Of a stretch of 6,379 bases of DNA, positions 1-5,254 are shown one piece after another; positions within the stretch are counted from its first letter, which is position 1; each line of letters starts with the position of its first letter. The position numbers and the translations under genes were made by a program. Source of the stretch: Candidatus Dormiibacterota bacterium (GTDB taxonomy: Bacteria; Chloroflexota; Dormibacteria; UBA8260; Bog-877). The notes under the pieces were generated by a model. That model searched no databases. It was given only the letters and a program-made list of their open reading frames with translations, and had not been told where the DNA came from. The stretch is taken from assembly GCA_003133485.1 (NCBI GenBank), contig PKXR01000225.1:9858-16236 (forward strand), written 5' to 3'.

Positions 1-228
1 GAGCACCACAGCCAGTTCGACGCCAGCGACATGCGAGAGGGGATGGAAAAGGGCGCCCGCGAGGTGGGTCAGCGGAGTGGAGTGGAGCTAGCTGAGTGCT
101 ACCGCTTCTTCGACCTGGTTCCCAACCCCTCCCAACGCGCATATCGCCGCGAGATTCAGGAGGAGGCAGTCATTCGGCAGGCGGAGGTACTGCCGGATCC
201 CCCGGAGCCGGCCACCGACTGGGGCTGA
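1..228 (+). CDS. C-terminal fragment of an unrecognised protein
   Basis: The frame is open from the first base and ends at TGA 226-228, giving the last 75 residues of a gene that begins before the window. An internal ATG at 31 exists, but the reading frame continues upstream of it with ordinary sequence (EHHSQFDASD), so I treat the gene as truncated by the window edge rather than starting there. The visible part is hydrophilic, probably helical (MREGMEKGAREV, RREIQEEAVIRQAEV), and ends in a Pro/Asp/Glu-rich tail (LPDPPEPATDWG). There is no membrane segment and no catalytic motif I can name. It converges on the - strand gene that ends at 233, leaving only four bases between the two stops. I do not recognise the family; upstream sequence would be needed to name it. 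Confidence 0.7.
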   Translation, partial: EHHSQFDASDMREGMEKGAREVGQRSGVELAECYRFFDLVPNPSQRAYRREIQEEAVIRQAEVLPDPPEPATDWG

Positions 229-232
229 GCCC

Positions 233-562
233 TTAGCTTTCGCTCTTCCCTCGCCCTGCCGCGGTCGACTTCGGGCGCGCCTTACGGCTGGCGGTCCGTC
301 GCTCGGGAGCTGTCGTCGTCTTCGCGCCCCCGTCGTCCCCGGCGGTTGCCCTCGCCACTTCAGCCGTGACCTCGCTGAGGAGGCTGGCGGAGCGGTTGAC
401 CAGCACCACCGCCACTCCCGCGGCGTCCCCGACCGGACCAGAACGACGAGACTGCTGTCTAAGCCAGCCGCCGAGGACCGAGACCGCCAGCGGCCAGGCG
501 GAGATCAGCGAGCTACCAGGAATCCCTCTTCCCGGGCGGGGCGGACGCTCCCTCAGCGCCAC
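233..562 (-). CDS. Small hypothetical protein with basic C-terminal tail
   Basis: This 109-residue protein starts at GTG 562-560 and stops at TAA 235-233. Its start lies 10 bases inside the end of the preceding membrane-protein gene, so the two are probably translated together. An arginine/proline-rich N-terminus (residues 2-13) is followed by a moderately hydrophobic stretch (about 18-34, LISAWPLAVSVLGGWL), which is too Pro/Gly-broken to be a confident membrane helix. A second apolar, probably helical part follows (about 45-72). Residues 80-107 form a low-complexity Lys/Arg/Ala/Thr tail with about eight basic residues, of the kind that could bind nucleic acid or acidic lipid. I recognise no domain family. 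The coding call rests on the clean overlap, uninterrupted frame and GC-rich third positions. Confidence 0.62.
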   Translation of the reverse strand: MALRERPPRPGRGIPGSSLISAWPLAVSVLGGWLRQQSRRSGPVGDAAGVAVVLVNRSASLLSEVTAEVARATAGDDGGAKTTTAPERRTASRKARPKSTAAGRGKSES

Positions 563-900
563 CAGGCGGTGTCCCCGACCTCAGAGGATCGACGGTGGTG
601 GATCAGCGTGACCACCCCCAGCCCCGACACCAACACCGCTCCGACGATTCCGGCGACGACCTGGTAGCCGAATCCGGCCGCCACCACCGCTCCAACAACC
701 GCCAGGACCACCAACGGAGCGCTGACGCGAATGCCGACTCGCTGCAGGCGGTCCCGCCAGTGGGACGTCTGCCGGACCTTGGGCCCCTCGGTGGGTAGCC
801 GACCATCGGAAAGGGCGCTCCACCAGGGTGGCGGGACCGAAGCCCCCGAATCCGGGGACTGCTGATCAGGCCGTCGGCGCGGGTCTGAGCCGTGAGGCAT
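553..900 (-). CDS. Small two-helix membrane protein, unknown function
   Basis: This 115-residue protein starts at ATG 900-898 and ends at TGA 555-553. Residues 1-58 are polar and Pro/Arg-rich, predicted cytosolic and partly disordered, with the end of this part strongly basic (HWRDRLQRVGIR). Two hydrophobic helices follow (about 60-78 and 80-100) with almost no loop, so this looks like a membrane hairpin. A short basic then polar C-terminus (HHRRSSEVGDTAWWR) suggests both ends face the cytoplasm. No catalytic motif is visible. It is the first gene of a two-gene - strand unit and is transcribed divergently from the glycosylase gene. A GAGGT sequence about 11 bases before the ATG is a rather distant ribosome binding site and lies within a tandem 8-bp repeat. 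I do not recognise the family. Confidence 0.72.
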   Translation of the reverse strand: MPHGSDPRRRPDQQSPDSGASVPPPWWSALSDGRLPTEGPKVRQTSHWRDRLQRVGIRVSAPLVVLAVVGAVVAAGFGYQVVAGIVGAVLVSGLGVVTLIHHRRSSEVGDTAWWR

Positions 901-918
901 TCTCGAGACCTCGAGACC
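901..918. repeat. Tandem 8-bp repeat in the leader of the membrane-protein gene
   Basis: TCGAGACC occurs twice head to tail (903-910 and 911-918), directly before the ATG of the - strand gene at 900. Each copy contributes to a CTCGAG palindrome (902-907 and 910-915), and 901-908 is the 8-bp palindrome TCTCGAGA. On the - strand the repeat contains the only Shine-Dalgarno-like GAGG of that gene. It could be an operator or simply a local duplication; nothing here decides which. Confidence 0.6.
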
Positions 919-960
919 TGGTGATTTGGGGGGTCACCGAGATGGCAACCATGCGGGGTC

Positions 961-967
961 TAGGATA
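961..967. promoter_or_regulatory. Possible back-to-back -10 elements for the divergent genes
   Basis: On the + strand 961-966 reads TAGGAT, a fair -10 hexamer. It ends only eight bases before the GTG at 975, so transcription would begin at or next to the start codon and the mRNA would be nearly leaderless. On the - strand the same bases, shifted by one (967-962), read TATCCT, also a fair -10, which would give the membrane-protein gene a leader of about 55 bases. No convincing -35 is visible on either side. The AGGA at 962-965 could instead serve as a ribosome binding site nine bases before the GTG. Confidence 0.35.
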
Positions 968-974
968 GCATCTG

Positions 975-1679
975 GTGGCCGCAGCTTCTGAGGGAAATTG
1001 GGGTCTAGGAGCGGTCGGCGGGGGACATGACGGGGAGCTCGCGCTATCCCAGCTCCACCAGGAAATCCTCGTCTGCCGACGCTGCGAGGAGGCGGGACTG
1101 CTGGACCGGGCCGCGCCCATCTTGCCCGCCCCGGATCGGGCCGAAATCGTGCTGGTGGGGCAGGCCCCGGGTCGGGTCGAGGAGGGCGTCGGGCGACCCT
1201 TCAGCGGCCGGGCTGGGCGGCAGCTGTTTCGATGGCTTGAGGAGGCGGGCTTCGGCGACGAGGAGTCAGCCCGCCGGCGGATTTACCTCACCTCGATCAC
1301 CAAGTGCTTTCCCGGGCCGTCTACCAGCGGCTCCGGCGATCGGCGGCCCAGCCCGGCCGAAGTCGAGTTATGCCGGGGCCACCTCGAGAGACAGTTCGCG
1401 GTCCTGCGCCCGTGGCTGATCCTGGCAGTGGGGCAGCTGGCCCTGGAACGCTTCCTGGGACAGCTGCCGATGCATCTGGCCGTGGGCAGGATCTTCAGGC
1501 TCGGGGGGATCGAGCTGAGCCTTCGGGAGGCGCTCTCCGCCACCGTCCGGCCCCTCGTATTGCCCCTGCCACACCCCTCGGGCGCCAGTCGCTGGCTCAA
1601 CGCTACCGAACATCGAGCCTTGCTGGCGACGGCCCTCGGGACCCTCTCGGAGCTGACCGGAACCGGCCCCAATCCCTGA
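975..1679 (+). CDS. Uracil-DNA glycosylase superfamily protein (Fe-S, family 4/5-like)
   Basis: This is a predicted DNA repair glycosylase of 234 residues that would remove uracil or another damaged base from DNA by cleaving the N-glycosidic bond. Motif A is GQAPG (residues 62-66), followed by a glycine/PF/GRAG segment (71-81) as in family 4 enzymes, where the motif is GEAPG. Motif B is HPSGAS at 200-205. Cysteines 34, 37, 111 and 133 match the C-x2-C...C...C pattern that holds a 4Fe-4S cluster in families 4 and 5. The segment TSITKCFPG (106-114), then GDRRPS, replaces the NVVKCRPP-type block of classical family 4, so this belongs to a side branch. The GTG at 975 is chosen because an in-frame TAG lies at 966-968 and no better start follows. 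It is 39 bp from the next + strand gene. The superfamily is sure; the substrate is not. Confidence 0.92.
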   Translation: MAAASEGNWGLGAVGGGHDGELALSQLHQEILVCRRCEEAGLLDRAAPILPAPDRAEIVLVGQAPGRVEEGVGRPFSGRAGRQLFRWLEEAGFGDEESARRRIYLTSITKCFPGPSTSGSGDRRPSPAEVELCRGHLERQFAVLRPWLILAVGQLALERFLGQLPMHLAVGRIFRLGGIELSLREALSATVRPLVLPLPHPSGASRWLNATEHRALLATALGTLSELTGTGPNP

Positions 1680-1700
1680 GTTCAAGGCGGGCGCTGCGGC

Positions 1701-1706
1701 TATACT
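1701..1706 (+). promoter_or_regulatory. Probable -10 element (TATACT) before the deoxyribosyltransferase-like gene
   Basis: TATACT is one base off the sigma-70 consensus TATAAT and stands out in very GC-rich sequence within the 39-bp gap between two + strand genes. Transcription would begin near 1713. That leaves about six bases before TTG 1719, or about 24 bases before TTG 1737; the second case includes a GGGTGGG ribosome-site-like stretch at 1721-1727. No clear -35 is seen 17 bp upstream. The site suggests the downstream gene can be transcribed on its own. Confidence 0.45.
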
Positions 1707-1718
1707 CGAGCCGAGATC

Positions 1719-2279
1719 TTGGGTGGGATTGACGACTTGGATGTAGCTGGTGCGCCGAGCGCGCCCACTCCCGGGAAGGAGTCGCGGCCCGCTCGGGGCC
1801 GGGTGACTCCCGAAGGGGAGGTTTCGACCGAGGCGGAAACCGCCGCCGCGCGCTCCGCCGACGACATCCTGGAGCTGATCTTCACCCCTACTCCGCGGGC
1901 CAGTCCCGCCGAGCAGGCGGAGCGGACGCTGCGCCGACCTAAGGCGCTGGTCTACGTGGCCATGAGCAATCGCACGTTCTTCTGGCGCCAGCAGCTCACC
2001 AAGTTCGTCCTGGACGAGGGCCGGGTGCCGATCACCCCTTTCATGATGTTCGACTACTACCTGCTGCACACCGTACCCAAGGAGCTGGTACGGGAGGCGA
2101 TGAACAACCTGATCGCGCGCTGCGAGGAGATGTGGGTGTTCGGCTCCCTCTCGTTGGGTTTGAAGGTGCAGGTGGGAATCGCCAAGCGGATGCGCAAGCC
2201 GGTGCGCTACTTCGACATCAGCGATCTTCCCTACCGGGTCGTCGGGGTGCCCGAGTCGATCGTGCCTGAGGAGCGCTGA
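1719..2279 (+). CDS. Nucleoside 2-deoxyribosyltransferase-fold protein, probably lacking the nucleophile
   Basis: This 186-residue protein has a Pro/Ala/Glu-rich, probably disordered N-terminus (1-70) and a compact Rossmann-like domain (75-175). The domain opens with a beta strand, KALVYVAMSN (75-84), continues with VPITPFMMFDYYLL (103-116) and VREAMNNLI (124-132), and ends with EEMWVFGSLSLGLKVQVGIA (136-155) then KPVRYFDI (160-167). This order resembles the nucleoside 2-deoxyribosyltransferase/DUF4406-type superfamily, whose active-site glutamate lies in a GLxxExGxA block before KP-V. Here that position is Gln151, so transferase activity is doubtful and a ligand-binding role is possible. The TTG at 1719 is the first start after the previous stop in this frame. 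TTG 1737 has the better ribosome-site-like sequence and would shorten the protein by six residues. The domain assignment is from remembered motifs, not a search. Confidence 0.82.
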   Translation: MGGIDDLDVAGAPSAPTPGKESRPARGRVTPEGEVSTEAETAAARSADDILELIFTPTPRASPAEQAERTLRRPKALVYVAMSNRTFFWRQQLTKFVLDEGRVPITPFMMFDYYLLHTVPKELVREAMNNLIARCEEMWVFGSLSLGLKVQVGIAKRMRKPVRYFDISDLPYRVVGVPESIVPEER

Positions 2280-2328
2280 GCGTCACCCGCGGAACTCGCG
2301 TCGGTTGGCCCCCGGAATCCCGACCAAA

Positions 2329-2335
2329 GAGAGGA
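2329..2335 (+). promoter_or_regulatory. Strong ribosome binding site
   Basis: GAGAGGA is a good match to the 16S rRNA anti-Shine-Dalgarno sequence and ends four bases before the ATG at 2340. It is the clearest such site in the window and fixes the start of the small conserved gene that follows. Confidence 0.7.
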
Positions 2336-2339
2336 CGAA

Positions 2340-2744
2340 ATGACTAATGCGGGAACGCGAGAAGACCCCTGGCAGCTGCAGACGCCGCCGGGGACTTCCA
2401 GCTACTCCATCTATCGCGACGAGACCCAAGCCCCGTCTCTCTTGGTTTGCACCGTCGGGCAGACCACCCTCACCTACCTCGCGCGCTGCCTCGATGATCT
2501 CCAGGCGCTGCTCAAAGCCCACGGCGACTGGATCGAGCTCGGCAGCGCCGACGAGCAGAAGCCGGTCGCTCCCGGAACAGTGGAGGCGTGGGCGCGAGCT
2601 GCCGACAACCCGGTCGGAGGGTGGTACGGGCAGAAGAAGGGCTTGCGGGGACGATTCGGTATGTACATCCCGCCGCTGATGGAGCTGCTGGGATTGGCGG
2701 AAGTCGAGCACAGTCCGCGCAAGAACCGGATGCGGGCGCTCTAA
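2340..2744 (+). CDS. Small conserved protein, resembles DUF6855 family
   Basis: This 134-residue soluble protein has no signal peptide or membrane helix. The sequence recalls the uncharacterised family I know as DUF6855: GT-x2-DPW-x-L-x-TPPGTS near the N-terminus (5-20), an aromatic YSIYRDE block (22-28), L-V-C-TVG (35-40), a long helix ending in HGDWIELGSADEQKP (61-75), GTVEAW (79-84), and a Gly/aromatic-rich stretch DNPVGGWYG (89-97) with RGRFGMYIPPL (103-113). It ends in the family-like KNRMRAL. Its function is unknown, and nothing in the sequence suggests catalysis directly. It follows the deoxyribosyltransferase-like gene by 60 bp with its own strong ribosome site, so co-transcription is possible but not required. 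Cysteines 37 and 50 are the only ones. I am confident the gene is real and moderately sure of the family name. Confidence 0.85.
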   Translation: MTNAGTREDPWQLQTPPGTSSYSIYRDETQAPSLLVCTVGQTTLTYLARCLDDLQALLKAHGDWIELGSADEQKPVAPGTVEAWARAADNPVGGWYGQKKGLRGRFGMYIPPLMELLGLAEVEHSPRKNRMRAL

Positions 2745-2783
2745 CCACCTCGCGCCGCTGCCCTGGTTGGGCACCCGTGGAGC

Positions 2784-2865
2784 CGCGGACCCCTGCCGAG
2801 CGGCCGATCCGCGCCTGCCCTGACTCCGTCGCCTGGTTCTCAAGGGGGCGCTGCTTAGAGGCGCC
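2784..2865. terminator. Weak hairpins in the convergent intergenic region
   Basis: Between the stop of the + strand gene (2744) and the stop of helY (2855) there are two inverted repeats. One is CGCGGA 2784-2789 with TCCGCG 2808-2813. The other is GGCGC 2847-2851 with GCGCC 2861-2865, which spans the helY stop codon. Neither is followed by a clear T-run on either strand, so intrinsic termination is only a possibility suggested by position. Confidence 0.25.
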
Positions 2866-5254
2866 TTATCAAATCACGCTCCAGGCTCTGGCGTGCCTTG
2901 CCCACCGCGGCCTGGAGCGGCCAGCCGGATAGCCCCTGCTCCAGCTGCCGCGAGAGCGCGTAACAGGCCTTGGTGGCGCGCAGGGCATCTCCCGAGTCAA
3001 CCCCGGGTGGTGGCTGCAGCTCGGTGAGCGGGACTCCCCTCGCCCAGTTGTAGACGTATTCGACGTAGTCCAATGAGGGGCTGCGGCTCTCGGAAAGGCC
3101 CCACCCGGCCTCGGTTTCGGCCAGCTCGCGTTGGGCCTGGCGCAGTCGGCGGGCGATCTTCTCCAGGCGGCCCGTCGGCATCCGACGCTTCCCGCTGGGC
3201 CGGTCGGGATTGCGGTCCTCGGCGGCCAGCATCACCAAGGTGGCGCAGATCTCCTCCTGTGACATGTCGTCCAGCCAGCCGTCGGCGACTGTCTGGGAGA
3301 CGAGGAGCGTGTTCTCACCGTACACGGCGGCAGCTAGGAGGCCGAGCCGGGTGGGTCGGTCCTGGGCCAGGTAGCCGAGCTGGGCCAGCACCGAGCGGTA
3401 GGCCTGGAGCTGGGTGCGGTACTCGTGCTCGCGGACTTGGGCCGTGGCCTCTGCGCCCTCCAGCTCCGCCTGGATCTCGTCGATCTCGCGCCGGCTGGCT
3501 TGGTGGTCGGAGAGGAGCGGACAGGTGGGACAGGGGGAGGACGATAGCCGGCGCTCCTCCTGGCGAATCGTCCGGCGCAGCCGCTCCAGCCTTCCCGCGG
3601 GGTCCTGGGTGCCGTCGCCGAAACGTCCCCGTCGCCGGTCGCGAAAGTGCTGACGCCGGAGCTGACGGGACTCCGCCCTGGCCTGCTCCAGGGGGTGACG
3701 CGCGCCGAGGTACTGGCTCAGGGTGCGCTCGGTGCAGGGCACTTTGGGGTGGCGAAACCTGCGCCGGCGCAAATCCTCCAACCGTGACTCCAGGTTGGGG
3801 CGGCGCTCCCGAAGGTTGTCCAGGGCTCGGATGCGCTGGTACTGCCCGAACGACTGCTCCAGCAGCTCCTCGGCCTCGGTGGGGGTGTGCCGGCGCAAGA
3901 GGTTGAGGGTCATGTTGTAGGTTGGGGCGAACTTGGACTCGACCGCCATGTCGTTGCCCAGCAGGGTCTCGCATATCACTCCCAGGTCCACCTCGGGATC
4001 GCGCAGGATCACCCCGTGGCCAATTGGGTCAATGCCCCGTCTCCCCGCCCGGCCCAGGAGCTGGGCCAGCTGACCGCTGCGGAGCGCTGAGAAGCCCTGG
4101 CCGTCGAACTTGGTGAACGTGGAGATGACGCAGGCCCGCGCCGGCATGTTGAGACCGAGGGCCAGGGTCTCGGTGGCGAACACCACCTTGAGCAACCCCA
4201 TCTGGAAGAGCGCCTCGATCGTCTCCTTGACGTAGGGGAGGAGCCCGGCGTGGTGCATGGCGATCCCCCGACGGAGCAGGTCCATCGACAGGGACCGCAC
4301 GTAGAGCTCCGCCTCGTCGGGGTCGTCCACCTCGGCCAGCCGCTCCGCCAGCACCTCGTCGATCTCGAACTTCTGCTGCAGCGACGTGAAGTCCACCCTG
4401 TGGGTGCTGCAGCGGGCCATCGCTTCCCGGCAGCCCCGCCTGGAGAAGATGAAGTAGATCGCCGGGAGCATGTCCTGCTCCGCCAGCTGGTCCAGGATCC
4501 GGAGCATGTCGTTCTCCGAAGCCCAGGCCAGCCGGCTCCCGCCCATCCGCCGGTCCCCGCTGCGATCCTGCTGGGCGCGCTCCAGGGTCTGGCGGTCCAG
4601 CCGCCCATTTCGGTCCAGCAGCGGGAGCAGCTGGTTGCGCATCCCGAGCCAGGTCCGCAACTCGACCGGGCGCTCTTGCCGGACCACCACCGCCATCTGG
4701 CCGCGGCGCTCGGTCATCCAGGCCGCCACCTCGTCGACGTTGGTGATGGTCGCCGAAAGCCCGATGAACTTGATGTGGCGAGGGGCTTGGACGATCACCT
4801 CCTCCCAGACTGTGCCCCTCGGGTACTCGTCGATGTAGTGGATCTCGTCCAGGATCACCCAGGAGACCCGCTCCAGGGAGAGGGGGTCGTCGTAGACCAG
4901 GTTGCGCAGGATCTCGGTGGTCATCACCACCACCTGGGCGAAGGGCCGGATCGAGGTCTCGCCGGTCACCAGCCCCACGTTGGCCTCGCCGTAGCGCTGG
5001 CAGAGGTCGCCGAACTTCTGGTTGGAGAGCGCCTTCAACGGGGTGGTGTAGAAGACGCGCCGGTGCTCGGCGAGTGCGAGGAACACCGCGTACTCGGCGA
5101 TGACCGTCTTGCCCGAGCCGGTCGGTGCGGCGACCAGCACCGAGCGGGCGTCGTCGAGGATCTCGAGCGCCTTCTCCTGGAACGGGTCGAGCGCGTATGA
5201 CCTGCCGCGGGCGAGATCCTTACGGGCTTGCCCGCGCACACCGGCGGGGATCAC
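2855..5254 (-). CDS. helY: HelY, Ski2/Mtr4-type DEAD/DEAH superfamily 2 helicase
   Basis: This 799-residue ATP-dependent helicase probably acts on RNA, as its Ski2/Mtr4 relatives do. The N-terminal Q-motif-like YALDPFQ (20-26) leads into Walker A APTGSGKT (43-50), TPLKALSNQK (71-80), the Walker B box DEIH (136-139) and SAT (167-169). The second RecA domain has YFIFSRRGC (267-275), HHAGLLP (334-340), ATETLALGLNMPAR (360-373) and QLLGRAGRRG (398-407). A winged-helix region (about 420-485) and an Arg-rich, coiled-coil-prone region follow, with C575PxC578P and H584, then a DSHCT-type C-terminal domain (about 625-799). All ATPase motifs are intact. The GTG start at 5254-5252 overlaps the tatC stop TGA (GTGA), implying translational coupling. 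The frame is open further upstream to 5824, but only by running antiparallel-free through tatC in another frame, so that extension is rejected. Mycobacterial HelY is about 100 residues longer; the order tatC-helY is typical of Actinomycetota. Confidence 0.95.
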   Translation of the reverse strand: MIPAGVRGQARKDLARGRSYALDPFQEKALEILDDARSVLVAAPTGSGKTVIAEYAVFLALAEHRRVFYTTPLKALSNQKFGDLCQRYGEANVGLVTGETSIRPFAQVVVMTTEILRNLVYDDPLSLERVSWVILDEIHYIDEYPRGTVWEEVIVQAPRHIKFIGLSATITNVDEVAAWMTERRGQMAVVVRQERPVELRTWLGMRNQLLPLLDRNGRLDRQTLERAQQDRSGDRRMGGSRLAWASENDMLRILDQLAEQDMLPAIYFIFSRRGCREAMARCSTHRVDFTSLQQKFEIDEVLAERLAEVDDPDEAELYVRSLSMDLLRRGIAMHHAGLLPYVKETIEALFQMGLLKVVFATETLALGLNMPARACVISTFTKFDGQGFSALRSGQLAQLLGRAGRRGIDPIGHGVILRDPEVDLGVICETLLGNDMAVESKFAPTYNMTLNLLRRHTPTEAEELLEQSFGQYQRIRALDNLRERRPNLESRLEDLRRRRFRHPKVPCTERTLSQYLGARHPLEQARAESRQLRRQHFRDRRRGRFGDGTQDPAGRLERLRRTIRQEERRLSSSPCPTCPLLSDHQASRREIDEIQAELEGAEATAQVREHEYRTQLQAYRSVLAQLGYLAQDRPTRLGLLAAAVYGENTLLVSQTVADGWLDDMSQEEICATLVMLAAEDRNPDRPSGKRRMPTGRLEKIARRLRQAQRELAETEAGWGLSESRSPSLDYVEYVYNWARGVPLTELQPPPGVDSGDALRATKACYALSRQLEQGLSGWPLQAAVGKARQSLERDLIRRL

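Noticed and set aside
366..611. + strand frames opposite the two small - strand genes
   Set aside because: They have no ribosome site and no sensible composition, whereas the - strand pair shows a coupled overlap and a clear membrane hairpin.
1368..2069. A 233-codon open frame on the - strand
   Set aside because: It is antisense to both the glycosylase and the deoxyribosyltransferase-like gene, spans their boundary, and shows no domain.
2283..2843. A 186-codon open frame on the - strand
   Set aside because: It covers the conserved + strand gene at 2340-2744 in antisense, is Arg/Ser-rich and has no recognisable motif.
3073..3906. A 277-codon open frame on the + strand, Gly/Arg/Pro-rich
   Set aside because: It lies opposite the C-terminal half of helY, and its composition is typical of an antisense frame in GC-rich DNA.
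4250..5200. A 316-codon open frame on the + strand
   Set aside because: It is the reverse-strand shadow of the helY ATPase domain; the product is His/Val/Leu-rich low complexity with no family resemblance, a usual effect of high GC.
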